Shown here: piece by piece, positions 37,867 to 48,840 of the stretch
Position numbering within the stretch: the stretch's first letter is position 1
Layout: every line of letters starts with the position of its first letter
NCBI GenBank assembly: GCA_025602915.1
Contig: JAHLJZ010000125.1
Span: 1-53,736 of the forward strand
Reading direction: 5' to 3'
DNA from: Paraphysoderma sedebokerense
Taxonomy: Eukaryota; Blastocladiomycota; Physodermatomycetes; Physodermatales; Physodermataceae
Length of the DNA stretch: 53,736 nucleotides
Translations under genes and position numbers: made by a program
Notes under the pieces: generated by a model
The model's database searches: none
Told to the model about the DNA's origin: nothing
The model's input: only the letters and a program-made list of their open reading frames with translations

Positions 37867-39749
37867 ATTCTTTTCGGGGGAAAGGGTCCAACAATCTCGA
37901 CAACATGTAATCAAAATCGTGGGTGATAACGACTCGATCTATTATTTCTTATGGATGAAATTTCCTGGTAAAATTAAAGAAGTGATAACAAAAATTTGCA
38001 CGATACCAACTTCTCTCAACATATTATCTATTAAACAGCAAGTTAATGTGATTGCATGAAATGATGTCAATAGTTATCACTGTGTAGGAATCTTGTAAAC
38101 TATTCAATAAGATTATTTCTCTCTTGGTCCAATTGACGGATATCTTTCACTCCGTTATCCCTCGACTTATGCGAATCAAGTTTCGAGCCTCTGCTGCTGT
38201 TTTCCAACATGTGCGGATTCAAAGGCACCAACTCGCATGAGTAGCATGGCAGACTTTGAGTTGCTCTACTTGAGGATTTTTGCTCCATTGAATACATTAT
38301 ATGTAAGCTACGTAATGTAAGTATGAGACTATGATGAGCCAGTTAACTATTGTTGGCGTCTCCGTCGCCATGTCAACCTTCGCGTGCCCTTTTCAAAACA
38401 TCTCTCCATAAAAAAACCCTACTCAGCTTCCACTAAACTTCGAATTTCTTCTTAAAAAGAATTTGCAACACAACACTATGCTCTTCCTTTAACCCGTTTC
38501 GGGTTGTGGTCTTGCATACTTTCCATGTTGCATAGACTGATTTGGAATAATCCATTTTAATCGCAGCGGGGAAGCAGAATCCGACTTCCTCGGTGTTTCA
38601 TGATGTGGATACATGACTGTATTGCGACAATCCAGATTGCTTTGCTTGCTCTTTTTTTTTTTTTGGAAAGTTGCTGCTTGTCCACTTCGAGAAAGATTTT
38701 TCGTCAAGCAAGGCGACTCCAGTTTCAACATGCGGTGAGGCTCAGAATTTACCGCTCATCTTTGAGTTGCCTAACATCTTCTTTGTTGATGGATAAAGCA
38801 ACTCAGGGAGCTATAGAACTTTAATAGATGCTGAAATTCTCCGTGGCGGACAAGCTACTTTGATGCCGTATCTGCGTCCCTTGGCTTTTTTACTTCCGGC
38901 ATTGTATTTACCTTTTGACAAGACAAATTCGTTACACCGTCATTCATTTACGGTTGGATTATTTTATGTGTACGATTCAACCGCCGAATATTAATCACCC
39001 TATTAAGGGTTTGAGAGAATCTACAAATTTTGACTTTTTGGTCATTGTTCATCGCTTCTTGGTTATGGCAACAAAACGCCGATATCATAGCATTATGGCA
39101 GAAGTTGTTGAAGATAACGCAAGCACATTTCATTTAATTTTGCCGTTTTAATTTCTGCCATCAACTGTCAGTTGTAAATTTGGTGAGATTTCCGTGCAGT
39201 TGATATCAACATGGTCAAGCTTTAAACTTACACCGATGTTCATGGACAAATCTTCCACACTTAAGCATGCGAGGCCAAGATGTCGACATTTTGAACGGTC
39301 ATTACAATGAAGAAATTCTATTACATAGTTCCCATATGATAGGCAACCACTTTATCTCTGGTATCTGGATTAACATAATGAGGCTTGGAGCCATAATGAA
39401 GCTCGCGTACGCATGCAGCAAGGACGTGTTTCCGATTGTCATGAAAACAAGTCAGCAAAAGTAATTTTTGTATTGAAGATGCCACAAGCATGGCAGGGAA
39501 AAGTAACACGCTTTACAGTCATTAATGGCAATTTAATCGTAACATGTACGTGAATAATAGTAATGCGCACTTATGTGGAAATGCAGCTTTTTTTCATTAC
39601 ACTTAATTCTAATATTCGCTGCTAACGGCTACGATAAATAGCAAGGACGTTCCCAATTGTATTCATAAGTTATCGCAGAGCGAAACTAGAACAAAACCAA
39701 AAAGCATTTACCCGCAAATCTTAGCATCCATCGTACCAGTCCAAAAAAA
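37867..39749. other. Gene-poor stretch with degraded coding-like sequence
   Basis: About 1.9 kb without a gene I can defend. The minus strand shows several short frames in series that look protein-like but are broken. Examples are VRELHYGSKPHYVNPDTRDK (about 39340-39420), SKCRHLGLACLSVEDLSMNI (about 39230-39290), SKGKYNAGSKKAKGRRYGIK (about 38840-38925) and ELVPLNPHMLENSSRGSKLD (about 38170-38250). A 12-nt T run lies near 38648-38663. The family is not recognised, and terminal inverted repeats were not found by eye. It could be a decayed host gene or a decayed DNA transposon. Confidence 0.35.
38097..39510 (-). pseudogene. Possible unidentified pseudogene or transposon remnant
   Basis: On the minus strand the protein-like blocks fall in different frames within about 1.4 kb and are separated by stops. 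No run of canonical GT-AG introns joins them all. The last block ends in VKDIRQLDQERNNLIE and a stop at about 38100. The phrase VPLNPHML is faintly like the C-terminal part of some DDE transposases, but this is too short to call. Base composition is similar to the neighbours. This is a weak call. Confidence 0.25.
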
Positions 39750-40004
39750 ATGAAGCCAACTTTGTTTCTAATCTTCGTCTTCGTTGCCCTCCAAATGCTA
39801 GTATCCCCGACATTATCGTATCCCTCTCGCCATATCTATAAACGACAAGAAGTCGGCTCATGTGAAGACCCAGAGTCAGGTTGTCCAGGCGGCAACTTCA
39901 CCCCTCCTCCAGCAATCGTAGAAGGTCCTATCGCAGAAGGCCCTATTGACGAGGGCGTTGAACCAGTCGGGGCTGACGCTGGAACTCCAATAGCGGAAGA
40001 ATAA
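39750..40004 (+). CDS. Small secreted protein with Kex2-type Lys-Arg site
   Basis: A single-exon frame of 84 residues. It has a strong signal peptide (MKPTLFLIFVFVALQMLVSP, cleavage probable after residue 23) and a short pro-piece ending at Lys31-Arg32, a Kex2/furin-type site. The remaining 52-residue chain starts with Gln33, has two cysteines (38 and 45), one NFT glycosylation sequon (49-51) and an acidic C-terminal half. That half carries the repeated phrase EGPIAEGPIDEG. An A-rich run directly precedes the ATG. A polyadenylation-like AATAAA lies at 40133-40138. There is no recognisable family. Candidate roles are a secreted signal peptide precursor or a small wall/effector-type protein; neither is shown. 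Confidence 0.65.
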   Translation: MKPTLFLIFVFVALQMLVSPTLSYPSRHIYKRQEVGSCEDPESGCPGGNFTPPPAIVEGPIAEGPIDEGVEPVGADAGTPIAEE

Positions 40005-40977
40005 GAAGCTGGTACGACGCCAAGTTACATAACAAAAGATTTTGGTTTTTTTTTATCAATGAAATTCGACTATACTTTCCGTGACAATTGAGACTTCTTT
40101 TAGTCATGGAAGCAATTGATTAACGATTCAACAATAAACCTGTAAATTTAACATGTCATTAGTGTCAATATCAAATATATATCAGTAATTATAATGTCTC
40201 AATAGTTTAAATTAAATATAAGCTTGCTGGTTCATCTTTGTTGTGGAATATTAAATCACGATTGTGGGGAAAATGGGGAATCGGTTCCCTGGAATCACCA
40301 CTGACACCAATTTGTATCAGCATGTTCACCTGGGTCCAGGAGTGCGCTCGACAAGCATCACTTTCCTCGACCATTTTAACGTGTGTGATACTCGGATCAC
40401 AGATGTGAGTAATGACTGACTAAACTCTAAAGTATATAATTGTCTGCGCTAAGCAATGGGGGCCTGGGGCCAGCACATCGGGAGACATTCCCATTGGCAC
40501 TGTTTTTATTGTTTGAAATCGGGATCAGAATAGCTGTTAACGGCCACTAACCAGTGACCACAGAACCCTATAAAAAATACAAACGGACCGTAATTTAACT
40601 TCAAATATTAGATAGATTTGAGTATTCCCCTTCAAAGTCCAGAATTACTAATGCATTTTTGTTGATGTCTCGAGTATCGAATCTAGATAAATCCATCTCG
40701 ATAGAGCTGGTCAAAGCTTACAGTTCATGCGAATTGTCAACGCTCCCGCGAAGCCAACTGACTCCTATTCGCCAAAGACGGGCCTGGACACTGCCTGGAC
40801 AACCGCTCCAGACTTTCTACGGAAACATGATTCGGCACTGATTCAGTCCTACATTTTCCGTCATAAAGACCCTTGCGCTTGCGAAATTCATCACTTCCTC
40901 TTACCTTCCCAAATCCCTTTCTTTCTTCTTTCTTACAAATTGATCTGTACTCCAAAATTCTAAACGTACTTGAGAGT
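40005..40977. other. Intergenic: 3' flank of small secreted gene and response-regulator promoter
   Basis: About 970 bp. It contains AATAAA at 40133-40138 and a TATA-like CTATAAAAAA at about 40567-40576, upstream of the response regulator. Short overlapping frames on both strands after 40650 show no family likeness and are not called. A small imperfect inverted repeat (AATGGGGGCC against CCCATTGGC) lies around 40456-40500. Confidence 0.45.
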
Positions 40978-41698
40978 ATGCTCCGTGTCGCAATCATTGA
41001 CGATGATAGGATTCAATTAAAGATTGCTCGGGTTTGTCTGATTACTCCGCTATCGTGGTTGATCCCTTAGTAATCTTCGCACTATATCACAGAAACTGTT
41101 GCTCCAAATACTCTCAAAGCACAACGATCTTCAGATCGATTGCTTCACAAACCCATTAGAAGGACTAGAAGCATTATCAAAGAGATGTTATTCATTAATA
41201 CTGGTACGCAACATAAAAAATTTGTGTAACAATGATGTTGGATTTGACGATCTTATTTTGTTTCTGTCCCTATCCATAACTCGACAGACGGACATAGACA
41301 TGCCTGCGATCGATGGTTTTCAAACAGTCTTCTCTGTTCGATCGAACCACTTGTTACAAATAGATGGAAATGATACCGCAAGACTTAGTAATCAAGAGCT
41401 TGAACTTTTCTCAATACCTTCGATAGCATTACCAATTCCGAAAGTCAATATTCTGTCCTCAAATCGGACAATCCCGATACTTATGATTTCGTCCAATGTA
41501 TCGGACTCAAGGCGAGAAGCCGCGTTAACTTGCGGGGCAAACGAAATTATGCAAAAGCCGCTACGGCGGCAATCGCTCGAAGCAATTGTGACTAATCTGT
41601 TGTCCAACCGATGGAAATCTCAGACAGCGATTCTAGATTCCAATCAATCTCTTGCCGAACAAGTGGAATATCGCACATATAACATCATTTGTAAATAA
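40978..41698 (+). CDS. Stand-alone response regulator receiver-domain protein
   Basis: Three exons encode about 191 residues that are almost wholly a REC domain. The acidic pocket is in VAIIDDD (residues 4-10). The phospho-acceptor Asp57 is in SLILTDIDMPAIDG, the conserved hydroxyl residue is in IPILMISSN (Ser123), and the lysine is in MQKPLRRQSLE (Lys145). Introns at about 41033-41091 and 41201-41285 are GT-AG and keep frame. The start ATG at 40978 opens directly onto the first beta strand. About 40 extra residues sit between helix 3 and strand 4 (about residues 72-115). No DNA-binding or other output domain follows. AATAAA lies 20 nt after the stop. It probably receives phosphate from a hybrid histidine kinase via a phosphotransfer protein. 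The Ssk1-type pathway is one option, but the class is unassigned. Confidence 0.85.
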
Positions 41699-41718
41699 TC
41701 CAGGTAGCAAACACCAAT

Positions 41719-41724
41719 AATAAA
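41719..41724 (+). terminator. Candidate polyadenylation signal of the response-regulator gene
   Basis: AATAAA lies 20 nt after the stop codon of the response regulator. It is a likely cleavage/polyadenylation signal on the plus strand. Confidence 0.4.
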
Positions 41725-41823
41725 GTAATCTTAATGAAGGGGGAGAGAATGATATATAACTTTTTACTTGACAGAATATAATTACAGTTGTTTTTACAAT
41801 ATTTACCAATTATTAGGAAAATT

Positions 41824-44462
41824 CTATTTTAGATGTTGATTTTGAGAGTGCATGAGAGCCGTTTCAGCAAAAATGGCCAGGCTTTCTTTCCCATTGAAAC
41901 CAGAATACGGTGAAGACGATAGAAACTGATGCTCTTGAGAACTTGGGGGATATTGAGTAGGGGGCACAAGAGCAGGATCATGAGATGCACTGACAAACGA
42001 GTATTGCGCAGTATTGTGATTCGCATTCGGACCCTGAGCTGTTAGCGAATCTGATGCCGGCAATGGATTCAATGGCTGGGGAAAGTTTCGGTTACGAGGA
42101 GGGCTTAAATACGAAACATGGTTATTTCCATCAAGTGAATGCTGGAATACTGGTTGCGGTGGATGATACCCAACTTGTGAGTAGTTGCTGTTATTAGGGT
42201 AATTGTATGAGTGTGAAGAGTTTAAAGGTCCGTTGACGGGGAGCTGATGATTATAGTTCGTGGAAACGACAGTCGGCCCAACGTAACTAAAACTCTTCGA
42301 AGAGACTGATTTCTCTCGAGAAGCCGCAGTCATGTTCCCCGTTTTAACTGCAGATATTTCTTCGTCTGTTTGCTCAGTGTCACTGTCGGTTTCTTCTCCG
42401 GCATCCGAATTATAAACATCTACGATTTCTTCTTCTCCAGTCAGCTTATTCTCATACCCTGTCGAAGTTTGTGTATCGAACGTGCTGGTTGGCGATGTTA
42501 ATTTGGGCTGTTTTCGAGAAGGGCCGTGATCGTTTGTTTTGTTGTCAATCGACGCCTTTCGTTTCTTCCGATTGCGAGAATCAGCCGTTTTTCTTGAGTC
42601 CTTTACGGCGCATTTTTTACAAATATATTGTGACTTCTTCCAATTTTTTTTACCTAGTGCACTATTCACACAGGCTTGATGACTCCAAGTGTCGCATTTT
42701 TCACACGCAATCATCGGAGTACCTGTTATTAAATTAGCCGTTAACTCTTATACTAGCACAACAGAAAAAAGTAAATAAACACCATCGTCATAATTCCGTT
42801 GCTTAATACCGCAAAAACATTCAAATAACCATGTTTCTTCCTGGTCAACTGAAACAACTACTTCTTTGGGTTCAATTTTCTTTTTGGGGGGTGGTTTAGG
42901 TACCTCTACCTCTTGTATTTGTCGCATTGTACGTATTTCAATGGAACGTTGTTCTCTCGCCTCATGTCGCCTCCTTCGTTCTTCTTCCCTCTGTATAAAC
43001 AAGATATTAGACAATCAGGAGCGAGAATTGATATACGGAGTCACTCGTGAACTGAACTTACCTCTCGCGCTAGACGCTCTGATGCTTCGGCTTCCGCCCT
43101 CTGCCGTCGCTCGTCCTCTTTCTGCTTCTTCTCGGCTGCCTCTTGTTCAGCCATTATTTTTTCCAGCTCCTTCATTTGTAACCTTCCACTTCTCTTTCGA
43201 TAAAGTAGCAACTCTTCCATTTTACGAGTTTTCTCCTTTTCTTTATACATGGCGACTACTTGTGGTAAAACTTCTTCAACCAAAAGATCGTGCAAGGCCC
43301 TTTCATTTTGGTCTCTCGAATCCTGAATACCCGCGACAAAAGATTCCCAATCTTCCCGGGAGGAGCATACCTACCATATATTGTTAGTCGTTTGCACAAG
43401 GAAAGCCATTCGGTTGAAACGCACCAGACTCCATCTACTACGAATATCCGTTCCTTCTTCGTTTTCTACTCCTGTATGCTGAGATGTTCGTTTTTTACGC
43501 TTTGATTGAGACGGCCGTTTCGGTATGGTCTCACAATAGAGTCGGTTGTCTGTGATCAAAGTTGATCAACCCGCTAAACCTTTTAAACTTTGAATAAAAG
43601 ACGGAACTCACCATCAAATAACCAATATATATTGCCAGTTCGGTCGTAGCCAACAGGATCAATCCGCTACACAACAAATTAATTAACGCCTTTCTCGTAG
43701 TCTACAACAATACGGAAGATGTGTACCCATTCGGCGCTCTCTTCGTCATCTTGATTCATATATTTTCGAAATCGATCCGGGTCTTCCAGTTGATATTCGG
43801 ACAACTCGTATAATATTTGTATCTGATTGTGATTGTTTATCATCATATTCTTATGCGAAACATTATTTCCAATGGGCTCAGTGGTTACCTTTTCTTTAAC
43901 AGGGAGTTCGAAAAAATCATCATTCTCTTGCAATACAGTTTGGTCGGGTTTGCGCTTCATCATCTCTCTATACAAATTTACTCCCCAATCCATTTGATTA
44001 ATAAACCTGTTACCGGTCATTATTCGTAGCATCCTGGTGGTTGCGGTGACGAGAACACAGGGCAATATCAGTTAAAGAGTGGCTCCATGTAATCAAAATA
44101 AACACAAGTTACTTGATAATAAGGTTGACCAATGTTGGGTCTCTGTCAGCAAACAATTGCTCTTCAAAGTCCTGTATAGCAATAGAATTATCAGAAATCC
44201 TCGAGCGATAAGAAATCAACGGTTGAAGATATGTGAAAGAATTTAGAATCAAACCTCGGTGTCGAACGATTCTAAACCAAAGGCTACATGAAATGTATGC
44301 ATAAACTGCGTAAATGAGGCAAACTCAAAATTATTTCGCAACTCGGAGAGCTCCTCTGCAAGAATCATAACGAGCGTATATTGACAAAGATAGAATCGTA
44401 TTTAGCCATTCAATCCTAATTTCGTGAAAGCGAATCCAAGACGTACCTGCACGAGACGTCAT
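41824..44462 (-). CDS. DDT-WHIM-PHD chromatin-remodeller accessory protein (RSF1/CECR2-like)
   Basis: The start is ATG at 44462-44460 (MTSRAEELSELRNNFEFASF). A DDT-like helical region follows (about 44430-43980: FMHTFHVAFGLESFDTE, then LLRIMTGNRFINQMDWGVNL). Next is the WHIM/WSD motif RIDPVGYDRTGNIYWLFDDN (about 43611-43663). A long Arg/Glu/Lys helix (about 43290-42960) leads to one PHD finger (about 42860-42610). The finger keeps the Cys4-His-Cys3 pattern, with FECFCGIKQRNYDDG and MIACEKCDTWSHQACV. The C-terminal third is disordered, Asn/Ser/Pro-rich. DDT plus WHIM typifies accessory subunits of ISWI remodellers, which read nucleosome spacing and linker DNA; the PHD finger would read histone H3 tails. 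The order resembles RSF1 and CECR2, but I cannot decide the orthologue. The stop is TAG at 41824-41826. Confidence 0.82.
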
Positions 44463-44751
44463 TGAGAGATGTCAAGAGTGAATTTGCAGTAGAAATCAAG
44501 GAATCTAATATTCTATGGCCACGGCGGAACTATGGTGGTGACAAAGTGACTCTAGTGCGGATTGGAGAGGGAACCTGAATCACCAGATGTGATGTTTGTT
44601 GAAGGAACGCAAAGGACGCAACCAGAACAATCCAAGCACGTGTATTTATTTCCCCACAATATTCTCTACACTTTCGGCCAAGGCCGCTCCAAATATGAAA
44701 ACCCATATCCATAAACCTCCTCTATATTACTGAAAAAAATTCACATTCCAC
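44463..44751. other. Intergenic: DDT-PHD gene promoter and 3' flank of the GSDH-repeat gene
   Basis: About 290 bp between two minus-strand genes. It must hold the promoter of the DDT-PHD gene. No clear elements are seen. Confidence 0.4.
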
Positions 44752-47700
44752 TTAAAGTTCATCACGGAAAACTGCATCGGACTCCTCATCGTCATCGCTT
44801 TCTTCAGAACGGCGTCGAAGACGTACACTAGTCGACGGCTGTGGACACGTATCAGTCGACAATAATGAAATGCGATCAATGTTGTAAATGCCGGTTTGAG
44901 AAAATCCGACAAGAGCAACAGCCTAATAAAAAAGTGTCAGAACTCAAAACTGATGTAAATTATATAGAATCTATGGCAAGTGACTTACTTGAAGACGGGC
45001 AAGTTCATCGAGGGTAAATGCCCCAGCCGCAAGCAGGTTAAATCTGTACACTGCATAGCTGGCAGTAAGAGTAACTGGGAAGAATACTCTTCTTGCAATA
45101 GATGCAGGAGTACAAGCGGCATCTCTTATTTGAACTTCCACCTTGGGATTGAATGAAGTCAATGTGATATTCTTGGTTGTCAATAAGGAACTCCGATTAC
45201 CTGTAGAGTAGCACCCGCAGGACCCGCCGCTACAATCTCAAGAATAGGGAAGGCTCGACCATCAAAGCACGAAGCGCCAGCCAAAACTGTGAACCAGTAG
45301 CCAGGGGTTGGAACCTTCCGAAATGCATATCAGTGAAAATGAAATGGACAAGGCGGCAAAAACACTCGACTTACAGCGACGCTAAGGCTCAACACACTTG
45401 CAGCGACAGAATCACCCCCTAAAGGAAAGATTTAGGTAGAGTTAGCGCTGGCGAATTTCATCCTAGTAATGCTATAACACTCACGAGTACTTCCACCGTC
45501 GTCGGTCCATAAACCAAGATCGTTACTGTCGACGTGATGCATCAATAAATTAATCCTATAGCAACAAATATAAAGAAAAACTCACAGATTCTGTGTGTTA
45601 TATCGAGTGGCGGAATCGAAATCATCAACCAGAACTGAAATAGGAGTTAGTACTTATCAAATAAAGCCTTGAAACTAAACAAATTCGTACCCGTGGTGCA
45701 AGGGATCGGTGTTGGAGTGGTAGTTGTCGTAATTGGAGACGAGGTCGTGGCCGATGTAGTAGTGGTGGTTGTTGTGGAACTCGAACTCACAGGTGGTGGA
45801 GTTCCAGAACAGTTGGCAGCTGTCAAAGATAGATTATCAATGAAGAATACAGCTCCTCCTGGAGCGAAAGCGATCAAGGCGATGGACTTGATTCGAGTCA
45901 ATTCGGTGGCTGTGACGCCTAATGTCCTGATATCCACACTTGTAGTTCGGACAGTTCCGTCGGTGGTGAGAGGAATAGTAATTCGTCTAGCGATAGTAGA
46001 ATCACAAAGGGGGCCGTGGATTTGAACTTCAGCTGAAAATGATCCACCAGCGGGTCCAGAATAAGTGATAGTCAAATTGGGGAAGGAGGTAGCGTTGAAA
46101 CAAGCGGAAGGAACGCCAGTATTTGGGGACAAGTTGGTATACCACCAAGAACCCTAAACAACCGAACATGAGTTGTGCGACCACAAATAAAATAATGAAA
46201 GTCAGGAGAATACATACCCCGGTTGCCGGAGCGGTTAATCGTAATCGGCCAGCGTCAATGGTGTCAGCCAACATGCCACCATCTTCGGTTCTAAATCCAA
46301 GTGCATTCAGATTGGCGGTAGTATATCTCGCCGCATTACTGAAATCATCGATGAGAACTAGAAAAAAGGGTAATGAGATATTTATATGGACACATGCGAA
46401 ATGGGAGAAACAAACCGGAAGGACACGATGCGGTGCATGATACACTATTAAAGGAGAAATCATCAAAAACATATGCGACCCCATTCTGTGAAAAGCCAAT
46501 TAGAGCAAGAGCCTTCATAATATAATTGTATTAATATTGAGAAACAATTTTGGAGCGAAAAGAATCAAAGTTACTTGAAGACGACGTAATTCGGCCGCAC
46601 CAATTCTATCTCTCATGTCGAAAAATAACTGTTGTCGCGCACCAGTAGCAGTAAAAGTCCAAACTGCGGCACCAGCTCGAGCGGTGGCACAATCGGCTGA
46701 CCGCCATTGGATTTCCACTTGGAAAGTAGCACCGGCAGGAGCAGTAACTGTGAAGTTGACAAGTGGAGTTCTTGATGCATCATAACATCCACCAGGGGGG
46801 CTTGGCAGGAAATCTAGTACAATTAAAAAGTCAATATCTGGAAGGAAAGTCTGGTTAAATCTGATACGTACTCGTGTAGAAGTATCCCGTCGGAGAAGAC
46901 ACAAGTGACAAAGCTCCGGCAGCAGTACGAGTGGCAGTCATGGAACCAGATCCGAACCATCCCCCGAGAAGATTCTTCGACGTGGCAAACTGAACGGGGG
47001 TATCGAAATTATCGATGACCACTATAGAAGTAACAGTTAGAGTAAGTTGGGGGTATATATAGAGAAGCAAATTTTCACATACCAGGGAGGCACACAACTG
47101 GGGGAGGACTATAAGATCCGCATCCTTCAGAGTTCAGACGAATGTCGTCAAAAACGAAAGCCTGACCGGTTACACTGAACCCATCGACAACGAATGACTA
47201 CAAGGCATAGGTAAATAAGAGAAAGCGGCAAAGGAAAAAAGTGAAATAACAAACTTGGAGCCTTGTTAATTGCTGAGGGGTCAATCTTTCTCGGAGGTCA
47301 ATCGTGATGTCGATAGCAGCACCAGTAGTGGAGATTCTATACGGGATGATCTCAGCAACCGGAGTGAGACAATCCGGAGATCGGATTTGAATTTCTAAAG
47401 TGAAAGCAGCACCAGCTGGTCCGTTGACACTGAAGGTAAGGATGGGACGGGAGTAGGAATTGTAACATCCAGCACGAGCGAAATTTGAGTAGAAGTAGGC
47501 GGTTGGGACATTGGCGGTGAGGGAAAGTTGTCCTGCAGCGGTTCTTGCAACAGCCATTCCATCAGATCCAAACGCTCCACCGAGAAGATTGAAGTTCGTG
47601 CCAAACTGAGCAGCCGAGTCGAAATTGTCGAGGAAGACTGCACAAAAGTCAGGGTCAATCAACAGCGGAGAATATATGGTTATAAAAAATTTACTTACTG

Positions 47701-48840
47701 CTGTCACAGCGACAAGACTGTCGATTCACGAAACGTAAATTCTTGATGTTATGAGGAACATCGTTTGACGAAGGGTCAAATCCAGAGAAGATAATCCTCC
47801 AAACTCGAGCTAAATTTGCCCCGGGGAAGTACGAAAGAGGAACGGACGCTCCTCCGACTACATAAGCGACAGCTGATCCAGGAACGACAGCCTGGGCAAC
47901 ATTCATTGTACTACAGGCACCGGTACCAGTGTAGTATTGAAGAATAACGTTAAATGGTAAAGCTCCTGCTACGAGGGGTCCCGAATAATCAAACTCCAAA
48001 TGAGTGAAGCCGGTAAGAACACCACAAACTCCAGGGGCTTGGACTTCGGAAAACCAACTAGAACCAGAGAGCGGGACCAGTTCGAGACCTGTAAACCCTA
48101 CAACATCGCTGCCCATTCCGAAATCTCCGGTTGCAAAGCTAAGTGAATTGACACCGTTTGCATAGGCGGCTCTGTTCTCGAAAGCATCGACGATCAATGA
48201 AGGGCAGAGAGGGCTGCCGGAGCAGCGGTTGATTAAGACGATATTATCGACGGTGAGAGTACCAGTGATGGAGAAGAAGTCGAAAACAATAGCAGTTACT
48301 CTTTCTCGAGGGAATGGTCCGAAAGCCGAAAGAGGAATTTCAATAGTAGTAAGACTGCCAAATGTTCGGACATAGTCGCCAGATGAAACAGAACCACTGC
48401 TTCCGGCCAAGGCTATAAAATAAACTGCATCAACATCGTTCCTTCAATACAGGTCGAAAAATAGAAAGTTGTACACACCACCGCAAACAGCATTAAGGAA
48501 ATCCAATTTGATATTAAAAGTCATTCCAGTTGGAACGATCAAGTCCATTCTAAGAGCAGTAAATTGGGATGAATTAAAGCACGAAGTCTCCGACACCTTG
48601 GTAAACCAAAATGCTCCACCAGCGCCGGCTCGCGAAACTGCAGACAACAGGAGTGTTATGTACCCTAATTTCTGGCCGTACGTATACATAATTTCAGCAT
48701 ACCTGTAATTGTTCCCTGACCTGCACCGTTTCTCCCCAGAGTTGCACCAGGTCCGACATTAGTACCGAATCCGGCAGCGTTTTGAAGAGCCGTAAGATCG
48801 GCGAAATCATCGATGAGCACAGTTCGGTTTCTACAGGCGA
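44752..48840 (-). repeat. Six diverged copies of a ~150-residue beta-rich domain
   Basis: Each unit opens with a motif like VLIDDF or VFLDNFD, then a Gly-rich turn such as NLLGGAFGSDGMAVART. A Cys-centred strand (GCYN or SCFN) and a GPAGA/PAGAT strand leading to VEIQIRSxDC follow, and the unit ends with LTRLQ and a DxIRLNS-type strand with a closing Cys. Approximate spans from N- to C-terminus are 48840-48235, 48220-47705, 47640-47095, 47025-46415, 46360-45830 and 45640-44880. A Thr/Ser-rich mucin-like linker (about 45830-45700) sits between units five and six. The second unit is the most diverged. The fold looks like a jelly-roll carbohydrate-binding module, by inference only. Confidence 0.65.

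Noticed and set aside
38364-38377. GTCGCCATGTCAAC, close to an RFX X-box
   Set aside because: It has at least one mismatch to the usual consensus and lies in the gene-poor stretch, not upstream of any flagellar gene seen here.
40659-40997. Overlapping short frames on both strands before the response regulator
   Set aside because: None has family likeness, and they overlap each other and the start of the response regulator.
45669-46025. Val-rich open frame on the plus strand
   Set aside because: It is the antisense shadow of the Thr/Ser-rich linker and fifth repeat of the GSDH-repeat gene.
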